A stretch of 64,000 nucleotides of DNA, from positions 1 to 64,000 of the forward strand of contig NZ_CP007141.1 of assembly GCF_000816145.1 (NCBI RefSeq), written 5' to 3'. Below the pieces are notes generated by a model. The model was not told the origin of the DNA and searched no databases. It saw only the letters and a program-made list of their open reading frames with translations. The stretch is from Pseudothermotoga hypogea DSM 11164 = NBRC 106472 (GTDB lineage Bacteria; Thermotogota; Thermotogae; Thermotogales; DSM-5069). A program made the translations under genes and the position numbers. Of the stretch, positions 1 to 8,496 are shown in pieces (the first letter of the stretch is position 1; each line of letters begins with the position of its first letter).

Positions 1-831
1 GTGGTGGCCTTCGTGGGCTTGCTGGAGAAAAAAGTGAGCAGTGAGGTGGAACTCAAGATCGATTTCTGGCGAACACTCGATCAGGTGAGCGCACAGGTTG
101 CGGCGAAAAACGTTGATCTGATCGTTCTACCCGTTTCCATAGGTGCTTCTCTCTACAGCAAGGGGATCGATCTGAAACTCGCTGGTGTGATCCTTTGGAA
201 GGCTTTTTACGTCGTGACGAAAGATTTCGATCTGACGGACCTGAAGACTTTGTCGGGCCAAGAGATTTACACGCCCCAGGGCAAAGGGCAAACCGGTGAT
301 GTGTTGATTAGATACTCACTCGAACAGGTTGGGCTGAAACCCGATATCGACGTGAAAATCAGGTACGCCACACCTCCTGAGATAGTATCACTGATGAGTG
401 CCGGGAAAGTTAGGGTCGCCGTGCTTCCCGAACCATTCGTGACGCTCGCACTGAAACAGGCACAGTCGCGCATCGAATACGACTTGCAAGAGCTGTGGTC
501 GAACTACACGCAACTGCCTGCGCGGGTTCCAATAACAGGTCTGTTCGTCACAAAAAACCTGGACGAGGCCACCTTGTACAAAGCTATGACCGCAATAGAG
601 AATTCTCTGAGGTATGCGATGGAGAACAGGCATGAAGCTGCGGCTCTTTCCGTTCCATATCTCGGTGGCATGCCGGCACAAATAATCGAAGAATCTCTCA
701 CTCGAACGCTGTACGAGTACAAACGTGCGAACGAGGTGGCGTCCGAGGTGATTCAGTATCTGAAGATCACACAGCAGGTCGATCCGAGTGCGATGCCTTC
801 GATACCAGATGAAAAATTCTTCGCGTTTTGA
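1..831 (+). CDS. ABC transporter substrate-binding protein (NMT1/ThiY/SsuA-like), 5'-truncated copy
   Basis: This is the C-terminal 276 residues of a periplasmic binding protein of the NMT1/THI5, sulfonate/nitrate class. The signal peptide is cut off by the window edge; the complete copy at 17827-18741 supplies it. The sequence is identical to that copy, being part of the inverted duplication. The substrate cannot be told from sequence; thiamine precursors, taurine/sulfonates and riboflavin precursors are all carried by this family. It is followed by the permease gene, overlapping it by 23 nt. Confidence 0.8.
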   Translation: MVAFVGLLEKKVSSEVELKIDFWRTLDQVSAQVAAKNVDLIVLPVSIGASLYSKGIDLKLAGVILWKAFYVVTKDFDLTDLKTLSGQEIYTPQGKGQTGDVLIRYSLEQVGLKPDIDVKIRYATPPEIVSLMSAGKVRVAVLPEPFVTLALKQAQSRIEYDLQELWSNYTQLPARVPITGLFVTKNLDEATLYKAMTAIENSLRYAMENRHEAAALSVPYLGGMPAQIIEESLTRTLYEYKRANEVASEVIQYLKITQQVDPSAMPSIPDEKFFAF

Positions 832-1561
832 ATTTTCCGTCCTTGGGGTACTGCTACTCTTTGTCGTCTGGTTCGTTGTGTCGAAACTTGTTTCGTCCGA
901 TCTGGTCTTTCCTGGACCTGAAAAAGTTTTGCTACATTCGTACCGGCTGCTGGTCGAAGGCAAACTGCTCGAACCGGTTGGCTTAACTTTTCTCAGGGCT
1001 TTTTTTGGTATGGGCCTGGCACTGCTCGTGGGTACGATCCTTGGATTCCTAATGGGTCTTTCTGAGCGGATCTATCTCTTACTTCAACCGTTGAACATGG
1101 CCATCAGGTCCGTTCCGATCGTCTCGTGGCTTTCGACCGTCATACTCGCCTGGGGCATAGGATGGCGTGGCGTGGTTTTCATAGTTTTCGTCTCACTTTT
1201 GCCGATCGTAACGTTCAACGTTTGCGAAGGCGTTCGCGTTGTGGACAAGAAACTCGTCGAGATGGCGAAGGTTTACTCATTACCCAAGTGGAAGATCTTC
1301 AGGGCGATCTACATGGGTTCCGTCTGGCCGTTTCTACTGTCATCCTTGAAGTTGAGCATAGGCAGCATGTGGAAAGTGGCGATCGTTGCGGAGTATCTCA
1401 TAGGCGAAACGGGCCTTGGGGTACAGATCATGCAGGCCAAGTTCTATGTGAACACGACAGAGGTTTTTTCCTACACGGTTGTGGCTGTTGCGTTCGGACT
1501 CATCCTGGAAGCGTTATTTTCATTCCTTTGGGAGCGAGGTAGCTTTGAAGTGCATTCTTGA
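809..1561 (+). CDS. ABC transporter permease (ThiX/SsuC-like), duplicate copy
   Basis: A 250-aa inner-membrane permease of the binding-protein-dependent type with about six hydrophobic segments. The EAA-type cytoplasmic loop is seen as a stretch around residues 150-170 (VDKKLVEMAKVYSLPKWKIF). The ATG at 809 is preferred over an upstream GTG at 788; either overlaps the binding-protein gene. It is identical to 17097-17849. Its role is to form the membrane channel for the same unknown small organic substrate as its neighbours. Confidence 0.8.
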   Translation: MKNSSRFEFSVLGVLLLFVVWFVVSKLVSSDLVFPGPEKVLLHSYRLLVEGKLLEPVGLTFLRAFFGMGLALLVGTILGFLMGLSERIYLLLQPLNMAIRSVPIVSWLSTVILAWGIGWRGVVFIVFVSLLPIVTFNVCEGVRVVDKKLVEMAKVYSLPKWKIFRAIYMGSVWPFLLSSLKLSIGSMWKVAIVAEYLIGETGLGVQIMQAKFYVNTTEVFSYTVVAVAFGLILEALFSFLWERGSFEVHS

Positions 1562-2243
1562 GCTCAAAGGAATTTTTAAAAACTACGGAAAGTTACCTGT
1601 ACTCGGTGGGATAGATCTCAAACTGTTCGAGTCCGATGCGGTGGCGATCGTTGGGCCGTCAGGCTGTGGAAAAACAACTTTGCTCAGGGTCATAGCCAAT
1701 CTGGAAAAGCCAGACTCCGGGCTGATCAACAGATTCTATAACCGATTGGGTTTCGTTTTTCAGGAAGACAGACTGATACCCTGGTACAACGTGCGTAAAA
1801 ATCTTGAGCTCGTTTGTGACGATGAAAGAAAGATACAGCGAACGCTTCAACGGGTAGGGCTTGCTGGCTTCGAACACTACAAACCCGGCCAGCTCAGTGG
1901 AGGCATGAAGCAGAGGTTGAATTTTGCACGCGCTTTGATCGTCGAACCGGAGCTACTTTTGCTGGATGAACCTTTCAGGAGTTTGGACACACCGACGAAG
2001 ATTAGGCTCATCAACGATCTCTCCGTCTTGCTTGAAAACATGAATATCGGCTATGTCCTGGTGACACACGACATGAGAGAAGCTTTGAGCCTGGCGAAGC
2101 GCATTTACATCATGCGAGGCCGACCGGCAAAGTTCGTACATCACATCGAACTTAGAAATAAGATGGACTTTTTCGATCCTTCATTTCTGCAACTTGAGAA
2201 AACGATCCTGTCACATATGGAAGATGCGGAGGCTTTCCAATGA
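1545..2243 (+). CDS. ABC transporter ATP-binding protein (SsuB/ThiZ-like), duplicate copy
   Basis: A 232-aa ATPase with Walker A GPSGCGKTT, signature LSGGMKQR, Walker B LLLLDEP and switch histidine in VTHD. The TTG at 1545 is chosen because a GGAG-type ribosome site lies just upstream and it is translationally coupled to the permease (17-nt overlap); a GTG further upstream would add 22 non-conserved residues. It is identical to 16415-17113. Confidence 0.85.
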   Translation: MKCILELKGIFKNYGKLPVLGGIDLKLFESDAVAIVGPSGCGKTTLLRVIANLEKPDSGLINRFYNRLGFVFQEDRLIPWYNVRKNLELVCDDERKIQRTLQRVGLAGFEHYKPGQLSGGMKQRLNFARALIVEPELLLLDEPFRSLDTPTKIRLINDLSVLLENMNIGYVLVTHDMREALSLAKRIYIMRGRPAKFVHHIELRNKMDFFDPSFLQLEKTILSHMEDAEAFQ

Positions 2244-3346
2244 TGAACGTACTCAGGGGCTTTTTGATAGGTCTTGCGAACCTGGTTCCCGGCGTGAGCG
2301 GCGCAACGATGGCCGTCATAGTTGGCGTCTACGAACGGCTGATCGATGCCGTGGCAAACTTCGTGAAGTTGAGATTCAAGAGAGAGCAGATCGCTTTCAT
2401 CGTTGCACTTGGCATCGGTATTCTTGCTGCAATATTGGTCGGCTCTGCTGGTATGAAACATCTGCTCGAAAGATCTCCGGCCGTCGCTTACGCTATTTTC
2501 TTTGGTCTTGTTTTGGGTTCGATTCCAAAATTGCGCAGGGAGATCTCAGATTTAAAACTGTTCCACTTCGCAGTTGGTGCGTCCCTGATGCTTATTTTCG
2601 AACTTCTGGTTCACACTGTGCAGCTTTCAGGAACGTACGTTTTGTTGACTGGCATCATCGCTGCGTGTGCGATGATCCTTCCGGGTCTCAGTGGTTCCCT
2701 TGTGCTCCTGATACTCGGTGTCTACGATGATATCCTTGATGCCTTGGTGAATCTAAAACTCGCAATCGTCCTTCCTTTTGGAATTGGAGTGATCCTCGGT
2801 ATAGCGTTGATGGCACCGCAACGTTGCGACGCGATCATCGTTCTGGGTGGGGGCGTTCTCAAAGGACCAGAAGGTTACGAGCTCCGCCCCCACACCTTCA
2901 AGAGGCTTATCGAGGGGGTTGAGCTCGCAAAAACTTACAACGCTTTCTTGATAGTCTCCGGTGGAACGCTACCTGGTTCATCTCAGCAACCCGAGGCCAC
3001 GATAATGGCACAACTGGCGCAGAGATTCGAAGTACCGAACGAAAAGGTATTGGTCGATGCCGAGAGCAAAAACACCTACGAGAACGCCAAGAACGTAGCC
3101 AAGATCGTGAAGGAGTTGAACTTGAAAGAATTGGTTCTGGTCACATCCGCGGTGCACATGAAGAGAGCGAAGATGAGCTTTGAGAAGTTCAAAGTTCGAG
3201 TCCATCCTTACCCGGTGGATTACTTGTGCGATTATGGTCCAGTGAGCTGGATCGACTTCGTTCCAACAAAAGAGTCGCTCGAAGCGAACATGCTTGCTCT
3301 TCACGAGATCGTGGGTTTACTGTGGTACCGGCTCAAAACGCGTTGA
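2240..3346 (+). CDS. Chimeric ORF: N-terminal part of DUF368 protein joined to DUF218 (YdcF/ElyC-like) domain
   Basis: Residues 1-192 are identical to the start of the DUF368 membrane protein at 15639-16418 and belong to the inverted duplication. From base 2817 the sequence becomes a DUF218 domain: AIIVLGGG near its start, VSGGT, the NTYENA motif and VTSAVHMKRA follow the YdcF/SanA/ElyC pattern. The DUF218 gene has therefore lost its own start and N-terminal membrane segments. DUF368 proteins are undecaprenyl-phosphate translocases and E. coli ElyC affects the same lipid carrier, so the fusion is superficially appealing. However, its boundary coincides exactly with the duplication edge, which argues that it is artificial. 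The ORF ends 3 nt before the convergent nrdG stop. Confidence 0.8.
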   Translation: MMNVLRGFLIGLANLVPGVSGATMAVIVGVYERLIDAVANFVKLRFKREQIAFIVALGIGILAAILVGSAGMKHLLERSPAVAYAIFFGLVLGSIPKLRREISDLKLFHFAVGASLMLIFELLVHTVQLSGTYVLLTGIIAACAMILPGLSGSLVLLILGVYDDILDALVNLKLAIVLPFGIGVILGIALMAPQRCDAIIVLGGGVLKGPEGYELRPHTFKRLIEGVELAKTYNAFLIVSGGTLPGSSQQPEATIMAQLAQRFEVPNEKVLVDAESKNTYENAKNVAKIVKELNLKELVLVTSAVHMKRAKMSFEKFKVRVHPYPVDYLCDYGPVSWIDFVPTKESLEANMLALHEIVGLLWYRLKTR

Positions 3347-3349
3347 AGT

Positions 3350-4024
3350 TCACCTCACTTTCGCTCCGAATTTCGAGGCGAGCTTAAACAGATCCTCATA
3401 GGTCGAGCTTGTAACGTTTGTAAAAGACCTCAGCGTCTTTTGTGGCCTAAAGCGTTGCAAATACCATGTGCTGTCTCCAACAAGTTCTTTGATTTCCGCG
3501 ATGTCTCGTTCGTCCAGCAGTCCAGGAACGTACGTGGTTCTGATTTCGTGTGGGACTGAATACTGTTTCAAGAGTCTCAAAGTCTCGAGGACGCTTTTGA
3601 ACATCTCTTTCGCAGATTCTTCGCTCAGACCCGTAACTGTGTGGAACTTCTCCATCCCTGATTTGATATCGAGCGCAACGTAATCCAGAAGTCCGGCCGA
3701 AAGGAGATCCTCCATCATTCTCGGGTTGCTCCCGTTCGTGTCGAGTTTCACAAGGTGATCGCTCTTTTTCAGCTTGCGAATGAACGCTGGAAGGTCTTCG
3801 TGCACCGTGGGTTCTCCACCCGTTATCACCACGCGATTGGTGATTTTCCTCTTGCGTATTTCTTCAAATATTTCTTCTTCCTCTGCTATGCTCACCTTCG
3901 CCAGTACCAGTTCGGGATTGTGGCAGTACGGACAACAAAAATTGCACCCGACAGTGAAGAGGACGACTGAGACCGATTTTGGATAGTCCAGAAGACTCGT
4001 CAAGACAGTTCTTGCGAATTTCAA
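3350..4024 (-). CDS. nrdG: Anaerobic ribonucleoside-triphosphate reductase activating protein
   Basis: A 224-aa radical SAM enzyme that installs the glycyl radical on NrdD. The cluster motif is CNFCCPYC (CxxxCxxC) at about residues 27-34, followed by the SAM-binding GGEPT motif. It starts with a TTG that overlaps the nrdD stop (TTGA, 4 nt), so it is translationally coupled to nrdD and shares its NrdR-controlled promoter. It acts in the cytoplasm with reduced ferredoxin or flavodoxin and SAM. Related activases of other glycyl-radical enzymes look similar, but the adjacent nrdD settles the assignment. Confidence 0.93.
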   Translation of the reverse strand: MKFARTVLTSLLDYPKSVSVVLFTVGCNFCCPYCHNPELVLAKVSIAEEEEIFEEIRKRKITNRVVITGGEPTVHEDLPAFIRKLKKSDHLVKLDTNGSNPRMMEDLLSAGLLDYVALDIKSGMEKFHTVTGLSEESAKEMFKSVLETLRLLKQYSVPHEIRTTYVPGLLDERDIAEIKELVGDSTWYLQRFRPQKTLRSFTNVTSSTYEDLFKLASKFGAKVR

Positions 4025-5835
4025 ATTCTCACAGGCCTCCTCAAGCTGAATTCTTCTCTCTTTCCTTTGTTCCAGCTTTTTACCGGTCTGTAGTAGCCAA
4101 CCACTCGAGAATAGACCTCGGCAGGTTTACCACACCGTGGACATGTTCGCACTTCTCCGCGCAGATACCCGTGGTCTGGACAAACGCTGAAAGTCGGTGT
4201 CAAAGTCAAGTAGGGTAGTGTGTAGCGATTGAAGACAGACTTCAGAAGTTCTGGAACCGTTTCGGCCTCGATCGCCTCACCGAGGTAGATGTGTAGCACT
4301 GTGCCGCCAGTGTAGAGAGACTGGAGCGCATCTTGATGTTCGAGCACGTAAGACAGATCGTAGTCGCCATCCACGGGAAGCTGTGTGGAATTGGTGTAGA
4401 AAGGTTCGTTGATCCCGCTCGTGTAGATATCCGGGAAACTCCTTTTGTCTATCCTTGCGAACCTGTAACTAACGCCCTCGGCGGGTGTAGCCTCAAGATT
4501 GTACAAATTGTCTGTCTCTCTTTGAAACTGCAACAGTTTTTCCCTCATGAACTGCAGAACTTTTATCGCAAATTGTCTGCCTTCCTCACAATCTATTCCG
4601 ACACCCAGAGAGTTCACACAAGCTTCGTGCATGCCTACCAGACCTATCGTCGAAAAATGGTTCGACCAGTAACTGTTCGTCAGCATGTGAACGTCAGAAA
4701 GGTAGAATTTTGAATACGGATACAGCCCCTGCTCCGTGAGTTCTTCTAAGACAGCCCTTTTGATCTCCAGGCTCTGTTTCGCGAGTTCCATGAGCTCAGA
4801 GAGCCTTTCGAAGAACTCGTCTTCGTCGGATGAAAGATAGGCGATTCTCGGAATGTTTATCGTGACCACACCGATACTTCCAGTCAAGGGGTTGGCACCG
4901 AACAGGCCTCCACCTTTTCTGACGAGTTCATCCTTCTGAGTTGAAAACCGTGACAACCTTGCCTTGACCGATACGTTATCCAATCGCAGCCTGCAGCACA
5001 TGCTTCTGACATCGGAAGGATCCATGTCGCTGTTGACGAAGTTCGAAAAGTACGGTACCCCATACTTCGCAGTCAGTTCCCACAGGAGTTTGAATTGCTC
5101 AAGGTCCCAGGGAAAGTCTTTCGTGATGGCGTAAGTGGGTATAGGGAAAGTGAAAATCCTGCCCTGCGCGTCTCCTTCCAGCATCACTTCCCAAAATGCT
5201 CTGTTGAGCATGTCCATTTCGTTCTGAAACTCTCCATAGGTGTGCGTTTGACGTTGCCCTCCAACGATCACCTTTTCTTTGCGCATGTGCCACGGGACAA
5301 CCAAATCGAAGCTCAAATTGGTGAATGGTGTTTGGAAGCCTGTTCGCGTTGGAACGTTCAGATTGAAGATGAACTCTTGGATCGCTTGTTTGACCTCGCT
5401 GTAGCTCAGACCATCGTAAGCGATGAAAGGGGCAAGCAGTGTGTCGAAGTTCGAAAAGGCTATCGCTCCCGCCGCTTCTCCCTGCAATGTGAACATGAAG
5501 TTGACCACTTGACCAAGGGCGCTTCTGAAGTGCTTGGCTGGCTTACTGGATATCTTACCTTCCACACCGGTGAAGCCTTTCACGAGCAGATCTTCCAAGT
5601 TCCAACCAACACAGTAAACGGATAAGGATCCAAGATCGTGTATGTGCAGATCACCGTTCATGTGTGCACGACTGACCTCTTCAGGATAAATCTCCTCGAG
5701 CCAGTATCTCGCCACGATGGAAGAATAAACATAATGGTTCATCCCCTGGAGTGAATAGGACATGTTAGAATTCTCATAAACCCGCCAGTCGTTTTTCTTC
5801 AAATAGTCGCCCACTAAATCGACCGATCGAAGCAT
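4021..5835 (-). CDS. nrdD: Anaerobic (class III) ribonucleoside-triphosphate reductase
   Basis: A 604-aa glycyl-radical enzyme that reduces ribonucleotides to deoxyribonucleotides. The N-terminus enters the catalytic domain directly (HMNGDLHIHDLG region), so there is no visible ATP-cone, which means the usual activity-regulating site is missing. The C-terminal part has two CxxC-type pairs (CPDHG, CPRCG), fitting the structural zinc site, and the glycyl-radical segment RVVGYYRPV. The ATG at 5835 follows a GGGAGGTG ribosome site; a GTG at 5850 would lie upstream of that site. The promoter has two NrdR-like boxes. The enzyme is oxygen-sensitive, consistent with an anaerobe. Confidence 0.95.
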   Translation of the reverse strand: MLRSVDLVGDYLKKNDWRVYENSNMSYSLQGMNHYVYSSIVARYWLEEIYPEEVSRAHMNGDLHIHDLGSLSVYCVGWNLEDLLVKGFTGVEGKISSKPAKHFRSALGQVVNFMFTLQGEAAGAIAFSNFDTLLAPFIAYDGLSYSEVKQAIQEFIFNLNVPTRTGFQTPFTNLSFDLVVPWHMRKEKVIVGGQRQTHTYGEFQNEMDMLNRAFWEVMLEGDAQGRIFTFPIPTYAITKDFPWDLEQFKLLWELTAKYGVPYFSNFVNSDMDPSDVRSMCCRLRLDNVSVKARLSRFSTQKDELVRKGGGLFGANPLTGSIGVVTINIPRIAYLSSDEDEFFERLSELMELAKQSLEIKRAVLEELTEQGLYPYSKFYLSDVHMLTNSYWSNHFSTIGLVGMHEACVNSLGVGIDCEEGRQFAIKVLQFMREKLLQFQRETDNLYNLEATPAEGVSYRFARIDKRSFPDIYTSGINEPFYTNSTQLPVDGDYDLSYVLEHQDALQSLYTGGTVLHIYLGEAIEAETVPELLKSVFNRYTLPYLTLTPTFSVCPDHGYLRGEVRTCPRCGKPAEVYSRVVGYYRPVKSWNKGKREEFSLRRPVRI

Positions 5836-5866
5836 GATCACACCTCCCACGAAACCTTTCCAGTAG

Positions 5867-5896
5867 ATTTTACACTATATGTAGTGGTATGGTCAA
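5867..5896 (-). promoter_or_regulatory. nrdDG promoter
   Basis: On the minus strand a -35 TTGACC (5891-5896) and a -10 TAAAAT (5867-5872) are separated by 18 bp and lie about 32 bases upstream of the nrdD ATG. The first NrdR-like box fills the spacer. Confidence 0.65.
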
Positions 5897-5918
5897 TAAA
5901 GACGCTACATATTGTATA
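5872..5918. promoter_or_regulatory. Tandem NrdR boxes upstream of nrdD
   Basis: Box 1 at 5872-5887 (ACACTATATGTAGTGG) closely matches the NrdR consensus acaCwAtATaTwGtgt. Box 2 at 5903-5918 (CGCTACATATTGTATA) is a weaker match. Their centres are 31 bp apart, three helical turns, which is the characteristic spacing of NrdR operators. Box 1 lies between the -35 and -10 of the nrdD promoter, so binding should repress. The nrdR gene itself is at 30989-31456. Confidence 0.8.
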
Positions 5919-6001
5919 TCGTTCACAAACATGACACCTCTTGGCTCTATCAAGGATAAGCCAAACTCAATCTATGATTCAAAATCTACTGGCACGATTG
6001 G

Positions 6002-6029
6002 TTGCTCTGAAGCATTCAACTGGTAAAAT
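6002..6029 (+). promoter_or_regulatory. Promoter of the 6.0-14.2 kb operon
   Basis: A -35 TTGCTC (6002-6007) and a -10 TAAAAT (6024-6029) with a 16-bp spacer lie about 20 bases before the GTG start at 6050. This is the only gap of note before a long run of closely packed plus-strand genes. Confidence 0.45.
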
Positions 6030-6049
6030 CACTCTGGGAGAGTGAGAGA

Positions 6050-7093
6050 GTGAAGCTGGAAAACCTTTTACCGAAAGATGTCGTCGAAAAGCTCAAAGAG
6101 CGCACGAAATGTACCGGTCCTTACATCCAGGAGCTCTCCGACAAGATGAAGGAGACAGTCGAACTGGTTGGTAGGATCTATAGCAAAAAGTTGCAGGAGT
6201 CTAAGGATGGTAAGAAGTTCCTCCTCATGACTCTCATGGACAGGACCGGTAGCATACGCGCTGTCGATTGGTACAACGCTGAAGAGAACGATGCGAAGCT
6301 CGCCGAGGGAGACGTTGTCCTTGCAAGGGGACGTGTGGTGTTCTTCGAAGGTCATCTTCAGTTGAATGTGGACAGGGAAAAAGACGCTTTGGTGTTGCTC
6401 ACCGAGGAACAGTACGATTACGAGAGGTTCGTTGAGGTAACCAAGAGAGGCATCGACACGTTGTACGAGAAGCTCGTGAGATTCATAAGCGAAATTCAGG
6501 ATAGAGAGATCAGAGCATTGCTCGAAGCTCTGTTCGTGGAGGATAGAGAGTTCGTATCTTGCTTCGTGCAGGCCCCTGCTGGCGTGAGCGTCCACCACGC
6601 GTACGTCGGAGGTCTGCTCGAACACACGGTCGATGTCGCCACCATGTGCAAGAGGATGAGCAACGTCTACGATTTCCTGGACAAAGATGTGCTCGTTGCG
6701 GGTGCCATGCTACACGACATAGGTAAGGTGAGGGAATACAGAATAACCAAGAAAGGTCTGGAAGTGACGACCGAAGGAGAATTGAAGGGACACATTGCGT
6801 TGGGTGTGGAGATACTTCATCAGGTGGCGAGCAAGGTCAACATAGCTAAGACGAAACTTTTACAGCTGGAACACATAGTCCTCTCTCACCACGGTGAGTA
6901 CGAGTTTGGTTCGCCGGTGTTACCCAAGACGGCTGAAGCTTACGTTGTTCACGCTCTGGAGAACATGGATTCCAAGTTGTCCAGGTTCAGGAGCATAAAC
7001 GAGAAACAAAAGAACGGCGGTAAAATCTGGAGTGAGTTTGACAAGCATCTGGGAAGACGCATTTGGTTGGGAAGGTGGAAAGATGAAGATTAG
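6050..7093 (+). CDS. OB-fold/HD-domain 3'-5' exoribonuclease (YhaM family)
   Basis: A 347-aa protein. Residues about 30-120 form an OB-fold nucleic-acid-binding domain; residues about 155-300 form an HD phosphohydrolase domain with EHT (in GLLEHTVDVA), MLHDIGK and a later SHHGEYEFGSP segment that supply metal ligands. This architecture is that of YhaM/CbfA, which trims RNA (and DNA) 3' ends using Mn2+. The GTG start follows a GGGAGAG ribosome site. The stop overlaps the next gene by 11 nt. Confidence 0.82.
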   Translation: MKLENLLPKDVVEKLKERTKCTGPYIQELSDKMKETVELVGRIYSKKLQESKDGKKFLLMTLMDRTGSIRAVDWYNAEENDAKLAEGDVVLARGRVVFFEGHLQLNVDREKDALVLLTEEQYDYERFVEVTKRGIDTLYEKLVRFISEIQDREIRALLEALFVEDREFVSCFVQAPAGVSVHHAYVGGLLEHTVDVATMCKRMSNVYDFLDKDVLVAGAMLHDIGKVREYRITKKGLEVTTEGELKGHIALGVEILHQVASKVNIAKTKLLQLEHIVLSHHGEYEFGSPVLPKTAEAYVVHALENMDSKLSRFRSINEKQKNGGKIWSEFDKHLGRRIWLGRWKDED

Positions 7094-8492
7094 GTTTGGA
7101 ACGAGCGGTTGGAGGGCCATCATCAGCGACGAATTCACTTTCAAAAACGTGCGCATCGTCTCGCAGGCCATAGCGGACTACGTGAAAAAGACCAACGGCA
7201 AGAGATTGATAGTCGCGCGTGACACGCGTTTCATGACTGAGCGTTACGCACGCCTGGTTGCGGAAGTGCTGACAGCGAACGGTATAAAGGTGTTCATGCC
7301 TGAGAATCCCACACCGACACCTGTCGTTTCCTTCACGATACGTCATCACAGGCTCGATGGTGGAATAAACATCACCGCGTCGCACAACCCACCGGAGTAC
7401 TGTGGTATAAAATTCAACCCGGCAGATGGTAGTCCTGCACCTCCCGAAGTCACTCAGCAGATAGAATCGATCATAGCATCCCTCGAAGAGAGCAAGGTTT
7501 CTACCATGTCCCTCGTTGAAGCGAACAGGAAGGATCTGCTCGAAATCTTCGATCCCAAACCCGACTATTTGAACGCTTTGGCGAAGATCATCGACTTTGA
7601 TACCATAAAGAAGGCTAAACTGAAAGTCATCGTCGATCTCATGTACGGCACAGCCATAGGATACTTAGACGAATTGTGTTCCAAGCTGGTCGCGGATATT
7701 GATGTTTTCCATAATTACAGGGACCCGTATTTTGGTGGAGACAGACCGGAACCAGATGAGGAGAGACTCGCACTGCTTGCGAACAGGGTGAAATCGAAAG
7801 GCTGGGACGTGGTGCTCGCCGTGGATGGCGATGCCGACAGGTTCGGTATAGTGGACGATGAGGGTAGATACGTCAAGGCCAACGAGGTCATAGCTTTGCT
7901 GGCGCACCATCTCTACAAGAACAAGAACATGAAAGGACCTGTGGCGAGGACCGTTGCGACTTCCCACGCTGTGGACGAGGTCGCTAAGGCGTTCGGGGAA
8001 AAGGTTGTGGAAACACCCGTTGGATTCAAATTCCTGGCTTCGGTTCTTTTGAACGATAAAGCCGTCATCGCTGGTGAAGAAAGCGGAGGACTCTCCATAG
8101 CGAACCACGTTCCAGAAAAGGATGGAATATTAGCTTGCCTTTTGATCTTGGAGATGATCGCTCGCGAGGGTAAACCTCTCTCACAGATCAGGAAGGAGTT
8201 CAGAGAACAGTATGGTAACTTTCTCAATTCCCGCGTGGATTTTGAACTGTCGAGCGACGAGGAAAAGAATAAGTTGTTCGAAAAGTTCGAAAATCTCGAG
8301 CAGTACTCCGAGGATTTGAAAGTAACCTCGAGCGACAGGGTGGACGGACTGAGGTACTTCTTCGACAAGCCGGGTAGCTGGCTGTTGGTGAGAGTTTCTG
8401 GAACAGAACCCGTGATAAGGGTGTACTTCGAAGCCAAGGACGAGCCCACCTACCAAAAGCTGAACATGCTCGTCAGAAAGATCAGCAGGTGA
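7083..8492 (+). CDS. Phosphoglucomutase/phosphomannomutase family protein
   Basis: A 469-aa alpha-D-phosphohexomutase. The phosphoserine loop is TASHNPPEYCG near residue 100, the Mg2+ loop is DGDADRFG near residue 255, the sugar-recognition loop is GEESGG near residue 340 and the phosphate-binding loop is RVSGTEP near residue 440. The ATG at 7083 is chosen because the protein then begins with the conserved FGTSGWR; an upstream in-frame GTG/ATG lies inside the previous gene. Whether it prefers glucose, mannose or glucosamine phosphates cannot be decided here. Confidence 0.88.
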   Translation: MKIRFGTSGWRAIISDEFTFKNVRIVSQAIADYVKKTNGKRLIVARDTRFMTERYARLVAEVLTANGIKVFMPENPTPTPVVSFTIRHHRLDGGINITASHNPPEYCGIKFNPADGSPAPPEVTQQIESIIASLEESKVSTMSLVEANRKDLLEIFDPKPDYLNALAKIIDFDTIKKAKLKVIVDLMYGTAIGYLDELCSKLVADIDVFHNYRDPYFGGDRPEPDEERLALLANRVKSKGWDVVLAVDGDADRFGIVDDEGRYVKANEVIALLAHHLYKNKNMKGPVARTVATSHAVDEVAKAFGEKVVETPVGFKFLASVLLNDKAVIAGEESGGLSIANHVPEKDGILACLLILEMIAREGKPLSQIRKEFREQYGNFLNSRVDFELSSDEEKNKLFEKFENLEQYSEDLKVTSSDRVDGLRYFFDKPGSWLLVRVSGTEPVIRVYFEAKDEPTYQKLNMLVRKISR

Positions 8493-8496
8493 AACG

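Larger units (their letters stand above)
1..2816. repeat. 2.8-kb perfect inverted duplication, left arm
   Basis: Bases 1-2816 are the reverse complement of 15842-18657 (position x pairs with 18658 minus x). The four predicted proteins are identical in both arms where they overlap. The match stops at 2816/2817, inside a DUF368 gene, and unrelated DUF218 coding sequence follows. The left edge is the window edge, so the full length is unknown. Perfect identity implies a very recent duplication or, more likely, an amplification or assembly chimera. Confidence 0.95.
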